DNA of 64,000 nucleotides from Mobilicoccus massiliensis (GTDB taxonomy: Bacteria > Actinomycetota > Actinomycetes > Actinomycetales > Dermatophilaceae), in the NCBI RefSeq assembly GCF_000826525.2, contig NZ_LN651326.1, forward strand, positions 62,001-126,000, in the 5' to 3' direction. Below, piece by piece: positions 7,363-15,556 of this stretch. Numbering within the stretch: the first letter of the stretch is position 1; every line of letters starts with the position of its first letter. Both the position numbers and the translations under genes were made by a program. Under the pieces are notes generated by a model that saw only the letters and a program-made list of their open reading frames with translations, was not told the DNA's origin and ran no database searches.

Positions 7363-7698
7363 GCTCAAACAGGCATTTTCACCCTCTCGTACGACCGAAA
7401 GGGCCTGTCCGAGCGGGGACCCGGGGTCGAAAGGGCCTGTCCGAGCGCGAACCCGCGACCCAAAGGTACGACCGAAAGGGCCTGTCCGAGCGGGGACCCG
7501 GGGTCGAAAGGGCCTGTCCGAGCGCGAACCCGCGACCCAAAGGGCCTGTCCGAGCGCAAACCCGCCGCCCACCGCCCCCTCCGCTCAAACAGGCACTTTC
7601 ACCCTCTCGTACGACCGAAAGGGCCTGTCCGAGGGCGAACCCGGGGCCGAAAGGGCCTGTCCGAGCGCACACCCGCGGCCGAAAGGGCCTGTCCGGGC
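7363..7698. repeat. R1 repeat array, 32-base period
   Basis: The 392-base convergent gap between the S4 gene and the ATL gene is almost entirely repeat. Eight copies of GAAAGGGCCTGTCCGAGC, or a one- or two-base variant, start near 7397, 7429, 7473, 7505, 7537, 7617, 7649 and 7681. Spacing is 32 bases except for one 44- and one 80-base interval. Two oppositely oriented motifs, CTCAAACAGGCATTTTCACC and a one-base variant, lie at about 7363 and 7583; the segment 7341-7411 is itself duplicated at 7561-7631. The 14-base linkers are related to each other, unlike CRISPR spacers, and 32 is not a multiple of three, so it is not coding. Confidence 0.9.
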
Positions 7699-7702
7699 GG
7701 GG

Positions 7703-7990
7703 TCAGGTCCGGCGGGCGCGGGTCATGTCGACCCGGTCTCCTCGGAAGGGCACGCCCTCAGCCTGGAGCAGGTCGGGCGCGGTGCCGTCGTGGCAGGTGG
7801 CGGGGGTCCCGTCGGCGTAGACGACCCGCCACCACGGCACGTCGTCGTCGAGGTTCGCGACGAGGCGACCGGCGGCGCGGGGGCCGACTCCGACGACCTC
7901 ACCGACCTCCCCGTAGGCCATGACCTGCCCGGCGGGGATCGATGCGACGACGGCACGTGTGACCACCGCCGGGTCGTCGGGTGCGCTCAC
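7703..7990 (-). CDS. alkyltransferase-like (ATL) DNA-binding protein
   Basis: The 95-residue protein from GTG 7990-7988 matches the C-terminal DNA-binding domain of O6-alkylguanine-DNA alkyltransferase. It has IPAGQVMAYGEVGEVVG followed by PRAAGRLV, where Arg38 is the expected arginine finger that flips the damaged base. The catalytic motif PCHR is PWWR at 52-55, so the acceptor Cys is absent. ATL proteins bind O6-alkylguanine without repairing it and hand the lesion to nucleotide excision repair. The start overlaps the stop of the upstream DUF488 gene by GTGA, implying translational coupling. It is the last gene of a three-gene operon that runs into the R1 array. Confidence 0.9.
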   Translation of the reverse strand: MSAPDDPAVVTRAVVASIPAGQVMAYGEVGEVVGVGPRAAGRLVANLDDDVPWWRVVYADGTPATCHDGTAPDLLQAEGVPFRGDRVDMTRARRT

Positions 7991-8580
7991 GAGTCCTCCG
8001 GGGATGCCTCGTCGCCGGAGGACTCGTCGGTGGCGGGGTACGTGATCTGCTCGCCGTCGACCCGGGCGAACGGCGTGAGCTCGGCCGGCCTCACCGACGT
8101 CGGCGACATGATGTGACACACCTCGATACCGCGCACGAGCAGCGCGTCGGTGATGAGCCGCCGGTGACAGCGCCAGGGGACCGCCTCGCTGCACATGATC
8201 GCGGGAGTGCTCGCCTGGGCGATGCTCACGAGTTCGTCGAGCCCCGCGTGGAACTCGTCGGTGCTCATGTAGTCGGCGTAGTCACGAAAGGCCTTGACGC
8301 GCCAGCCCTCGTTGGGTGTGGGGGTGCCGGCGGGGGTGTGGCGTCGCCCACCGATCGCCTTGATCCACCGGTAGTCGATGTCCGGCGGCAGTTCGTGCTC
8401 GATCGACGCCTGTTTCCACTGCGGATGTTTGCGCGAGCCGGGAAAGGAGCGCACATCGACCAGCGTGTCCACACCGTTGGCGCGCAGCATGTCGACGACT
8501 TCGCCGAACTCCCGCGTCGAGTGCCCGATCGTGTAGACGCGGATCCTGTCGGCAACGGGGCGGGGTGTCGCCGCCGTCAT
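7987..8580 (-). CDS. DUF488 family protein
   Basis: The 197-residue protein carries the DUF488 hallmarks: YTIGHSTREFGEVVDML near the start, LVDVRSFPGSRKHPQW, a central RWIKAIGGRR, and AIMCSEAVPWRCHRRLI, where Cys and His residues are conserved in the family. The biochemical activity of DUF488 is not established; the conserved Arg/Cys/His set suggests a binding or catalytic pocket. It sits between a DUF2945 protein and the ATL protein with 1- and 4-base overlaps, so the three are one operon and DUF488 may act in DNA-damage or nucleic-acid metabolism (inference). The last 20 residues are acidic and probably disordered. Confidence 0.88.
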   Translation of the reverse strand: MTAATPRPVADRIRVYTIGHSTREFGEVVDMLRANGVDTLVDVRSFPGSRKHPQWKQASIEHELPPDIDYRWIKAIGGRRHTPAGTPTPNEGWRVKAFRDYADYMSTDEFHAGLDELVSIAQASTPAIMCSEAVPWRCHRRLITDALLVRGIEVCHIMSPTSVRPAELTPFARVDGEQITYPATDESSGDEASPEDS

Positions 8581-8789
8581 CAGTCGATCTTGGTGAGCGC
8601 GTCACCCTTGTGCATGGCGACGTGATCGGTCTTGTCGCTCTTGATCTCGTACTGTGGGTCGTCCTTCGAGCAGCGCCGCATATGGCCCTTGTACTCGGTG
8701 TCCTTCGTGTGCTTCTTGACGATGACACCGGTGACGTGCCCGGCCTCGGAGTTCCAGCGGACGTGATCTCCCACGGAAAATGCCGTCAT
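8580..8789 (-). CDS. DUF2945/HVA1 family small protein
   Basis: The 69-residue protein MTAFSVGDHVRWNSEAGHVT followed by GVIVKKHTKDTEYKGH is a typical DUF2945 (hypervirulence-associated, Tudor-like) domain: a beta-barrel of about 60 residues with the FSVGDHVRWNSEAG opening and ASKDDPQYEIKSDKT-like central strand. The fold resembles small SH3/Tudor barrels, but no ligand is established. It is the first gene of the operon with DUF488 and ATL; its TGA shares one base with the next ATG. The charged, lysine-rich composition fits a cytoplasmic nucleic-acid- or protein-binding role. Confidence 0.87.
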   Translation of the reverse strand: MTAFSVGDHVRWNSEAGHVTGVIVKKHTKDTEYKGHMRRCSKDDPQYEIKSDKTDHVAMHKGDALTKID

Positions 8790-8857
8790 GTCGACACGGT
8801 ACGCGAATCGCCGGGACTGCCGCCGATTCCGGTCCCCGTGCCGGGCCGGCCGCCGGC

Positions 8858-9418
8858 TCAGCGCGTGCCGCCGCGCAGACGGTCGATCTCCTCACGCATG
8901 CGGAGGCGGTGCTCGCGCCGGATCTGCGCCTCGGCGTGGCGCCGGTGATCGTCGGGTGTCTCGGGCACGAGCGCGGGCAGCGGCCGAGGGCGACCGTTCT
9001 CGTCGACGGCGACCATGACGAGATACGCCGTCGCGACGTGCACGGGATCGCCGAGCTCGTCCCAGCGGGTGGTCTCGACGTGGACGCCGACCTCCATCGA
9101 GCTGCGGCCGGCCCAGTTGACCTGGGCGTGCACGGTGAGCACGTCGCCGACACGTACCGGCGCGCGGAAGACCATCTCGTCCATCGCGGCCGTCACGGCC
9201 GGGCCGCCGGAGAACCGGGCGGCGACTGATCCCGCCGCGGTGTCGACGCTCTTCATGACGTTGCCGCCGTGCACGGTGCCGAGCAGGTTCGTGTCGAGCG
9301 CCGTCATCACGCTCGCGAGCGTGAGCTGCGTCGAGCTCGGCGTACACGCCTCGGCGACCGGCCGGTCGCCCGACTCACCCCCGCCGTGCGTTCCCGTGCG
9401 ATCCGCTGCGCCGTCCAT
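8858..9418 (-). CDS. acyl-CoA thioesterase, hotdog fold (YciA/BFIT type)
   Basis: The 186-residue protein has the hotdog pattern: LLGTVHGGNVMKSVDTAAGS provides the central helix with Asp as the likely catalytic acid, then MDEMVFRAPVRVGDVLTVHA and a final YLVMVAVDENGRPRPLPAL, a phrase common in YciA/brown-fat-type acyl-CoA hydrolases. These enzymes hydrolyse acyl-CoA to free acid and CoA in the cytoplasm. The first 25 residues (MDGAADRTGTHGGG...) are low complexity and may be an artefact of a start that is too far upstream. It is followed on the same strand by nothing closer than 68 bases. Confidence 0.88.
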   Translation of the reverse strand: MDGAADRTGTHGGGESGDRPVAEACTPSSTQLTLASVMTALDTNLLGTVHGGNVMKSVDTAAGSVAARFSGGPAVTAAMDEMVFRAPVRVGDVLTVHAQVNWAGRSSMEVGVHVETTRWDELGDPVHVATAYLVMVAVDENGRPRPLPALVPETPDDHRRHAEAQIRREHRLRMREEIDRLRGGTR

Positions 9419-9446
9419 CGTGCCCTCCCTCGCGTCGGTCCCGTCG

Positions 9447-10424
9447 TCACCGATCGTCCCAGGTCACCCCGTCCGACTCCCCACCGGCCGCCCGGGCGAG
9501 CAGGGCCGCCGAGCGCGCGGCGGCCTCCCGTAGCTCCGGGCCGCCGAGGATGCGCCATTCCCCGGGCACGCTCGCGAGCCGTTCGAGCACGTACATCGTG
9601 GGATTGCTCGTCGTCCCGCGCAGCTCGCACCCACCCTCGTCGAGTGGCGTGAGCGTGCCCGACACCACCCCCACCCAGCGGCCGACCTCCGACGCCGGGG
9701 CATCGAAGCGCACGTGGGTCTCGTACTCCCACCCCGCACCCAGGGCCTCCTCCAAGGCGGCAGCGGGATCGAGTCCCGACGGCGGCGTGAAGGTCTCGCG
9801 TCTGGTGGTCACGCCGAGCACCCGATCGACACGCAGGGTGCGGGTGGCCTGCGCCCGATGGGAACGACAGAGCAGATACCACCGGCCGTGTCGCACGACG
9901 AGCGCCCACGGATCGACGCGCCACTCGTCCCGGCCGGACCCGCCCGCGTAGTCGAGGACGACCTGCCGGGCATCGGAGATCGCCGCGACGAGAGCGCCCG
10001 TCACACCAGGGTCGGGGAGAGGGTCGGGGCGTCCGGCTCCGGTGGCCGTGTCGCGCACGTTCGCCGCCTGGCGTCGCGTGGGCGGCGGAAGCGCACGGAT
10101 GACCTTGTCGAGCGCCTGCCGCCGCACGTCCGCGAGATCGCTTCCCGCCGTGACCGCGAGCACCGCGGTGACGAGGGCGACCGCCTCCTCTTCGGTGAAG
10201 ACGACAGGCGGCAGGCGTGCGCCGCGCCCGACGCGATAGCCGCCGTAGGGTCCGCGCGAGGACTCGACCGGCACCCCCGCCTCGCGCAGCGACGCGACGT
10301 GACGCCGCACCGCCCGTTCGGAGACGCCGAGGTCCTCGGCCAGGCGTGCGGCGGTGACCCCGGGGTGGTCCTGGACGACCTCGAGAACACGCAGCGCCCG
10401 AACCAGCGGAGTCGCCTCGCTCAT
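9447..10424 (-). CDS. WYL-domain transcriptional regulator (YafY type)
   Basis: The 325-residue protein begins with a winged helix-turn-helix (ARLAEDLGVSERAVRRHVAS, residues about 20-42) followed by GGYRVGRGARLPPVVFTEEE, the conserved wing-to-linker phrase of DeoR/YafY-type regulators. The middle and C-terminal parts form a WYL domain: DEWRVDPWALVVRHGRWYLL contains the W-x-L/Y-L signature and LRVDRVLGV follows. WYL domains sense small ligands or nucleic acid. It is divergent from the GNAT/DinB pair with only 71 bases between, so it may control them and itself. The acyl-CoA thioesterase gene lies 28 bases downstream on the same strand. Confidence 0.9.
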   Translation of the reverse strand: MSEATPLVRALRVLEVVQDHPGVTAARLAEDLGVSERAVRRHVASLREAGVPVESSRGPYGGYRVGRGARLPPVVFTEEEAVALVTAVLAVTAGSDLADVRRQALDKVIRALPPPTRRQAANVRDTATGAGRPDPLPDPGVTGALVAAISDARQVVLDYAGGSGRDEWRVDPWALVVRHGRWYLLCRSHRAQATRTLRVDRVLGVTTRRETFTPPSGLDPAAALEEALGAGWEYETHVRFDAPASEVGRWVGVVSGTLTPLDEGGCELRGTTSNPTMYVLERLASVPGEWRILGGPELREAAARSAALLARAAGGESDGVTWDDR

Positions 10425-10495
10425 CTGGCCAGGCTAGAAGGTCGAGCGGGCGCTACCGGACGGAGAACGTCCGGAACCGTCGTTACGGTCCCACC

Positions 10496-11104
10496 ATGAC
10501 CTACACCGTGGTCCCGTTGGGACCGGACACGTGGGACGCGTTCGCCGAGCTCGTCGAGCGCAACAACGGGATCTTCGGCGGCTGCTGGTGCATCGGCTTC
10601 CACCCCGAATGCGGGCAGCGCATCGACCACCGCCAGGCCAAGCGCGACCGGGTCATGCGCGACGCCGCCCACGCCGCGCTCGTGCTCGACGCCGACGGCC
10701 TCGCCCAGGGTTGGGCGCAGTACGGCGATCCCGAGGAACTCGCCGGCATCAAGCACAAGCGCGCCTACGACAAGGAGCCGCCACCGCGGCCGGACTGGCG
10801 CATCACGTGCATCTTCGTCGACAAGCGGCACCGCGGCGAGGGGATCGCCCGGCTCGCGCTCGAAGGCGCTCTCGCTCTCGTCGCCGACGCCGGCGGCGGC
10901 CTGGTCGAGGCGATCACCGAGGTCACCGACGGTCGGCAGGCCCACGGCCGATTCCTGTTCAGCGGCACCGCAGAGCTCTTCGACGACTACGGCTTCGAAC
11001 GCGTGCGTCAGGTCGGCAAGCACGCGTGGATCGTCGCCCGACGCCTGGAGCCCACCCCGGAGCTCGAACGCACGCAGAAGCCGGACCCTCAGGAGAAGTC
11101 ATGA
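10496..11104 (+). CDS. GNAT family N-acetyltransferase
   Basis: The 202-residue protein has an N-terminal half with FGGCWCIGFHP, a Cys-rich loop typical of one group of actinobacterial GNATs, and an acetyl-CoA-binding segment CIFVDKRHRGEGIARLALEG (residues about 103-122), whose RHRGEGIA matches the (R/Q)xxGxG/A motif. It ends in a lysine- and proline-rich tail. The substrate is unknown. The stop overlaps the start of the DinB gene by ATGA, so the two are translationally coupled. This is the second GNAT-DinB association in the window, the first being a direct fusion at 4174-5307. Confidence 0.88.
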   Translation: MTYTVVPLGPDTWDAFAELVERNNGIFGGCWCIGFHPECGQRIDHRQAKRDRVMRDAAHAALVLDADGLAQGWAQYGDPEELAGIKHKRAYDKEPPPRPDWRITCIFVDKRHRGEGIARLALEGALALVADAGGGLVEAITEVTDGRQAHGRFLFSGTAELFDDYGFERVRQVGKHAWIVARRLEPTPELERTQKPDPQEKS

Positions 11105-11673
11105 GCAACGACGACCCGACCCAGCAGGGCATGCCGCCCTGGGAGCCGCCCTTCCACGGCACCGAGAACGAACACCTCGCCGGGATGCTCGACCGCCTGC
11201 GGACGACGTTCCGCTGGAAGGCCGACGGACTCGACGACGACGGCCTGCGGTTCACGCTGCCGACGTCCGCGCTGAGCCTGGGCGCGCTCCTCAAGCACCT
11301 CGCCGTGTGTGAGGACGACGTGTTCGGGTGGCGCATCGCCGGCGAACGTCCGGACGTCATGGCCGACATGCCCGAGGGTGCAGACCTGTTCGCCTGGCAG
11401 TGGGAGCTACCCGACGACCCGGCCGACGTGTACGCGCTGTACGACGCAGCGGTCGAGCGGTCCCGGGCCCGCCTCGCGGTAATCCTCGACGCGGGGCGGC
11501 TCGAGGCTCCCGGTCACCTCACGTTCGGCGAGATACGGCCGAGCATCCGCCGTCACGTCTGCGACCTCGTCGAGGAGTACGGCCGCCACACCGGCCACGC
11601 CGACCTCATCCGCGAGGCGTTGGACGGGCGCGTGGGGGAGGACCCGCCGGACGAGTGGCGCCCCGTCTCGTGA
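11101..11673 (+). CDS. DinB/DUF664 family protein
   Basis: The 190-residue protein has the DUF664 layout: TTFRWKADGLDDDGLRFTLP, then LGALLKHLAVCEDDVFGWRI with the first conserved His, and VCDLVEEYGRHTGHADLIRE with two further His near the C-terminus. Members form a four-helix bundle with a three-His metal site, and some are mycothiol- or bacillithiol-dependent S-transferases or maleylpyruvate isomerases. The activity here is not known. It is coupled by a 4-base overlap to the GNAT gene upstream and resembles the DinB half of the fusion at 4174-5307. Confidence 0.88.
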   Translation: MSNDDPTQQGMPPWEPPFHGTENEHLAGMLDRLRTTFRWKADGLDDDGLRFTLPTSALSLGALLKHLAVCEDDVFGWRIAGERPDVMADMPEGADLFAWQWELPDDPADVYALYDAAVERSRARLAVILDAGRLEAPGHLTFGEIRPSIRRHVCDLVEEYGRHTGHADLIREALDGRVGEDPPDEWRPVS

Positions 11674-11817
11674 AGTAAGGCACGGGCGCGGTCGAGGGCC
11701 TGTCGGGGCCGCGTCCGCGAGGCATCCGCGCTGGTGAGAACGGTCGGTGTGCATCACCTGGGCCCGTCGTGCCAGTGTGGAACGGATCCACGACCACGAA
11801 CTCTCCAGGAGGCATCC

Positions 11818-12045
11818 ATGACCGACGAGACGATCGACCCCCGCAACAACCCCGAGTCGCAGATGGCCGAGGAGGGCGCCAGCCAGACCGGCACGCAGGG
11901 CGCCGGCGACACCGGCGTCGTCATGTCCGACGCGCCCGGCGTCGAAGAGGGCAAGCACGGCGTCATCGGTGAACGGGTCACGGGTACCGACGACGGCGGC
12001 GTGCTCGGCGGGCTCACCGGCGGCGACACCGACACCAGCGCCTGA
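11818..12045 (+). CDS. small acidic, probably disordered hypothetical protein
   Basis: The 75-residue protein is highly hydrophilic, rich in Asp, Glu, Gly and Thr, with no predicted hydrophobic core; it includes GASQTGTQGAGDTGVV and ends GGVLGGLTGGDTDTSA. A good ribosome-binding site (AGGAGG, 6 bases before the ATG) and strong G/C third positions support it. I do not recognise a family; composition resembles small stress-associated or disordered proteins, but that is only an impression. It stands alone between the DinB gene and the convergent lactonase gene. Confidence 0.65.
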   Translation: MTDETIDPRNNPESQMAEEGASQTGTQGAGDTGVVMSDAPGVEEGKHGVIGERVTGTDDGGVLGGLTGGDTDTSA

Positions 12046-12104
12046 GCCCAGCCGGCCACGGCACCCGATACGACGTCGATCGGATGAAGAGGTGTCGAAC
12101 GAAG

Positions 12105-13142
12105 TCAGACGAAGGCGACCCAGCGCGCGGTCTCACCCACCTCGGCGGTGTCGAGCAGAGTGAGGCTGCCGTCGTCCTCGACCCGCAAGAGCGCGGCCTG
12201 GGTCGACTTCTCGCCGACGGCGACGACGTTGATGCCGTCGGGCGCGATGCCGAACGCCCTGGGCTGCTTCTCGGTGTCGGTGATCGCGACGACGTCCTCG
12301 AGCCGGCCGTCCTCCCCGAGCGCGACGGTGGCGATGGTCGAGGCGGTGCGCTCGGAGGCGAGGAGCCACCGGCCGGTGCGGTGTACATCGGCGCCCCAGC
12401 GCAACCGCTCCTTCGCCGGATCGGCGCCCATGACGCTGTGCGCGAGGTCCGCTTCCGGGGAGTCGATGCGCACGGGTTCGGCGGATTCGTCGCGCACGAG
12501 CCGACCGTCCTCCGTGACGCCGAGACGGAACACCTCGGCGGAGTACTCGGTGACGAGGTAGGCGACGTCACCGTCGATCTCGAGGTGGCGGGGGCCGCAG
12601 CCGTCGGGCATCGCGACGGTGGCCGGCTCCATCGGGGTGAGCGTGCCGTCGGCAGCGAGGTCGAACTGCGCGACGAGATCGTCGCCGAGCGAGACGACGT
12701 ACGCGTGACGGCCGTCGGCGTCGGTGACGACGCAGTGGCAGTTGGCGTACTCGACGCGTGAGACCTCGTCGCCGAGGACACCCTCGGCCGCGCCGGCCTT
12801 CGCACCGACGAGCCACGTCATCGCGCAGCCGCCGCCGTACGAGGCGCCGAGGACGACGTCGCCGCCCGGTGCGAGGGTCACGTAGGCGAGTTCCTCGTCG
12901 ATCTCCCGCCGTGCGATTTCGCTCAACGCGCCCGACTGCTCGTCGATGCGCAGGGTGACGATCGAGGGCTCCTTGGTGGCGGCGTACACGAGACCGCGCT
13001 CGGAGTCGACGGCCAGTGTGCCGCAGCCCTTTCCGACGGGCGTGCTCGTGAGCGTGGTCAGGGTCGGGTCACCGGTCGGGTCGAGACGCAACGAGGTGAT
13101 GGTGCCGTCACCGGCGTTCGCGACGAGAACGAGTCCACTCAT
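12105..13142 (-). CDS. lactonase family protein (6-phosphogluconolactonase-like beta-propeller)
   Basis: The 345-residue protein is a seven-bladed propeller of the cycloisomerase/YbhE lactonase family. Blade repeats are visible as SERGLVYAATKEP, DADGRHAYVVSLGDDLVAQF and DEDGRLEDVVAI-like strands, and the family's central DLAHSVMGADPAKERLRWGA-type linker with HRTGRWLLASERTASTI follows. Family members hydrolyse 6-phosphogluconolactone or related lactones in the cytoplasm, though many are of unproven substrate. It is convergent with the acidic small protein gene and divergent from no close neighbour; a tiny zinc-ribbon gene lies 107 bases upstream on the same strand. Confidence 0.87.
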   Translation of the reverse strand: MSGLVLVANAGDGTITSLRLDPTGDPTLTTLTSTPVGKGCGTLAVDSERGLVYAATKEPSIVTLRIDEQSGALSEIARREIDEELAYVTLAPGGDVVLGASYGGGCAMTWLVGAKAGAAEGVLGDEVSRVEYANCHCVVTDADGRHAYVVSLGDDLVAQFDLAADGTLTPMEPATVAMPDGCGPRHLEIDGDVAYLVTEYSAEVFRLGVTEDGRLVRDESAEPVRIDSPEADLAHSVMGADPAKERLRWGADVHRTGRWLLASERTASTIATVALGEDGRLEDVVAITDTEKQPRAFGIAPDGINVVAVGEKSTQAALLRVEDDGSLTLLDTAEVGETARWVAFV

Positions 13143-13249
13143 GCCCCGACGCTATCCGGCACACCGGCTTCCGGCACCCCGACCCTCGCCCAGCCGAAGT
13201 CTCGCCGAGACAGCCGTCGGTTCCCGTCCTCCCCGCGTTCGGCGCTCCC

Positions 13250-13429
13250 TCACCGACCTCGTTCCGTCGCGGCCCGAACCGGCGGTGGTTCCGCCCGCGT
13301 CGAGACCGGCGGACACGGTGCCCCCTCACAGCAGGGGATGATCCAGCCGCACCCGTCGCAGCGTTCGTGGGAGGTCTCCCAACGCATGAGTCTGCCGCAG
13401 CGAGGGCACGGCTCGGTGAGGTCGCTCAT
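13250..13429 (-). CDS. 59-residue zinc-ribbon protein
   Basis: The reverse strand from ATG 13429-13427 to TGA 13252-13250 encodes MSDLTEPCPRCGRLMRWETS then HERCDGCGWIIPCC and an Ala/Pro-rich tail. CPRCG and CDGCG form two CxxC knuckles 15 residues apart, the spacing of a rubredoxin-like zinc ribbon, with CC as extra ligands. The role is unknown; such ribbons bind nucleic acid or protein partners. The gene is short and divergent from the PQQ dehydrogenase gene (74 bases between starts), so it could be a regulator or simply a conserved small protein. Confidence 0.7.
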   Translation of the reverse strand: MSDLTEPCPRCGRLMRWETSHERCDGCGWIIPCCEGAPCPPVSTRAEPPPVRAATERGR

Positions 13430-13503
13430 CCCCTCACGGTAGGGGTCGCGGCGCGGTCTCCGAAGCGTCGGAGGTGAATCCCGGTGCCGCGTAAGGTCGA
13501 GAC

Positions 13504-14697
13504 ATGGATCCCCGTCGCCTCGCAGTCGTTCCCCTGATGCTCGCGATCGCGGCCTGTTCCACGCCCGGCGACTCCCCCGCGCAGCCGCAGACGGCTCCCC
13601 CGCCCCCGCCGACGACCTCCGTCGCTCCCAATCCGAACGCCGTCGCGCAGGACGGCCGGCCGTTCGAGGTGAACGAGGTCGCGACGTTCGACCGGCCGTG
13701 GGCGATGGCCTTCCTGCCGGACGGGCGGGCGCTGCTGACGGAGAAGGGCGGCACGCTGCGCGTCGTCGATCCCCAGACGGGGCGCTCGACTAAGGTCACC
13801 GGCACCCCAGAGGTCGTCGACGAGGGACAAGGCGGACTCGCCGACGTCGCGCTCGGCCCCACCTACGACGAGGACGGCACGATCTACCTCAGTTGGGTGG
13901 AGAAGGCCGACGAGCCCGGAGAGACGCGAGGCGTCGTCGGCAAGGCCCGCCTCGTCCTCGACGGTCCCCCGGCGCTGAAGAAGCTGACGACGATCTGGCG
14001 GCAGGACCCCCAGTCGGGCTCGGGGCATTACTCGCTGCGTCTCGCGATCAGCCCCGACGGCGACAACCTTTTCGTCACCTCCGGAGAACGCCAGAAGTTC
14101 ACTCCGGCGCAGGACGTGCGCACCGATCTGGGCAAGATCCTGCGCCTCACCCTCGACGGCGAGCACGTCGACGACAACCCCTTCGCCGAGCAGCACGAGA
14201 AGGCCGCGACCGTGTGGAGTTACGGCCACCGCAACGTGCTCGGCATCGCCTTCGACGCCGCGGGCAACCTCTGGGCCAGCGAGATGGGTCCCAAGGGCGG
14301 CGACGAACTCAACCTCATCGAACCCGGCGCCGACTACGGCTGGCCCGACTACTCCGAGGGCTCGCACTACGACGGTCGCGCGATCCCACCCCATTCGCAG
14401 GGAGCGTCGAAGGACGTCGTCGCGCCGATCCTGTCCTGGGTGCCGTCGATCTCGCCGGCCAACCTCATGATCTATTCGGGCACGGCCTTTCCCGCGTGGA
14501 AGGGCGACGCGCTCATCGGTGGTCTGTCGGGCCAGTGCCTCGTGCGGGTGCATCTCGACGGCACGACCGCGACCAAGGCCGACCAGTGGGACATGGGAGC
14601 GCGCATCCGCGACGTGGTCCAGGGCCCCGACGGCGCGATCTGGCTCCTCACCGACGGCCCGGACGGCAAGCTCCTGCGCCTCACGCCGCCTCGCTGA
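13504..14697 (+). CDS. PQQ-dependent sugar dehydrogenase-like lipoprotein
   Basis: The 397-residue protein has a lipoprotein signal ending AIAAC (Cys18) and a Pro/Thr linker, then a GSDH/sorbosone-dehydrogenase beta-propeller: FDRPWAMAFLPDGRALLTEK opens the first blade, GGLADVALGPTYDEDGTIYL follows, and GHRNVLGIAFDAAGNLWASE with EMGPKGGDELN is the family's signature around the cofactor site. Soluble-type aldose dehydrogenases of this group oxidise sugars with PQQ and pass electrons to an acceptor; whether PQQ is made or imported here cannot be seen. It is extracytoplasmic. It is convergent with the HAD gene 30 bases away, with no clear terminator. Confidence 0.9.
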   Translation: MDPRRLAVVPLMLAIAACSTPGDSPAQPQTAPPPPPTTSVAPNPNAVAQDGRPFEVNEVATFDRPWAMAFLPDGRALLTEKGGTLRVVDPQTGRSTKVTGTPEVVDEGQGGLADVALGPTYDEDGTIYLSWVEKADEPGETRGVVGKARLVLDGPPALKKLTTIWRQDPQSGSGHYSLRLAISPDGDNLFVTSGERQKFTPAQDVRTDLGKILRLTLDGEHVDDNPFAEQHEKAATVWSYGHRNVLGIAFDAAGNLWASEMGPKGGDELNLIEPGADYGWPDYSEGSHYDGRAIPPHSQGASKDVVAPILSWVPSISPANLMIYSGTAFPAWKGDALIGGLSGQCLVRVHLDGTTATKADQWDMGARIRDVVQGPDGAIWLLTDGPDGKLLRLTPPR

Positions 14698-14727
14698 TCG
14701 ACCGCACCGGGTTCCTCGGGACCGCGA

Positions 14728-15399
14728 TCAGGGCTTGGTGAGTTCGCCCAACCGCGACTCCGACAGGTGCGCGAGCAGGTCGGCCGGGTCGTCCCAGACC
14801 TCGATCGCGCCCGCATCGCGCAGTTCGTCGCCGCCGATGCCGCCGCAGCGGAACGCGATGCAGCCGATACCCGCTCGGGCCGCGGCCTCGATGTCCCACA
14901 CGGTGTCGCCGAGGGCGACGGTCCAAGCCGGGTCGAGGTCACCCTCCTTCATCGCCGCCTCCATGAGGTCGGGGGCGGGCTTGGCCTTCTCCACGTCACC
15001 CGAGGTCGCGGTCCCCGTGATCATCGATCGGTCGACGCCGATGGCCGGGAGCATCCAGTCGAGGTCGCTCTCCCGCCCGCTCGTGGCGATGACGAGGGCC
15101 ACATCGGCCTCCGCACACTTCGTCAGCAGGTCGGCAGCACCCGGCAAAGCGCGCACGTCGTCCTGAAACGCCTCGTACTGCCGCGAGTGCTCCTCACCGA
15201 GTTCCTCATCCTCGCCACCGGTGAGGTGCTCGATGAGCTTGGCGCTGGCCATGCCGATCGCGTGGTGCACCTGCGCCATCGTGATGTCGTCGTAGCCGCG
15301 CGCTCGCAGGGCGCGGATCCACGCGACGACGTGGAGATAGTTCGTATCGAGCATGGTGCCGTCGACATCGACGACGACACCGCGTCTCTTCTCGCTCAT
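14728..15399 (-). CDS. HAD-superfamily phosphatase
   Basis: The 223-residue protein from ATG 15399-15397 has all four HAD motifs: DVDGTMLDTN (motif I, nucleophile and acid-base Asp), VIATSGRESD (motif II), a KPAPD segment (motif III Lys) and LGDTVWDIEAA (motif IV). A helical cap lies between motifs I and II (HAIGMASAKLIEHLTGG). The size and cap fit phosphoglycolate-phosphatase or beta-phosphoglucomutase-like enzymes acting on small phosphate esters in the cytoplasm. A longer upstream frame exists, but its extra 52 residues show no HAD character and begin across the promoter of the PhyH gene. Confidence 0.9.
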   Translation of the reverse strand: MSEKRRGVVVDVDGTMLDTNYLHVVAWIRALRARGYDDITMAQVHHAIGMASAKLIEHLTGGEDEELGEEHSRQYEAFQDDVRALPGAADLLTKCAEADVALVIATSGRESDLDWMLPAIGVDRSMITGTATSGDVEKAKPAPDLMEAAMKEGDLDPAWTVALGDTVWDIEAAARAGIGCIAFRCGGIGGDELRDAGAIEVWDDPADLLAHLSESRLGELTKP

Positions 15400-15556
15400 G
15401 CGTCCTCCTCGATCACAGAAAAAAAGGGGGTTCACCTCCTCCCTTGCCCGAAGCCGCACGATCCGACACCCCCGGGCATCGGTCATGATCAGGCACCATC
15501 GACCGATGAACTCCGGTGGCGCGCGGCGCCCCGGGTCGACCGTGAAGGAGCCCACC

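Noticed and set aside
7363..7698. CRISPR array
   Set aside because: Regular 32-base spacing of an 18-base repeat looks CRISPR-like, but the linkers are only 14 bases and related to one another, some units are inverted, and no cas gene is present.
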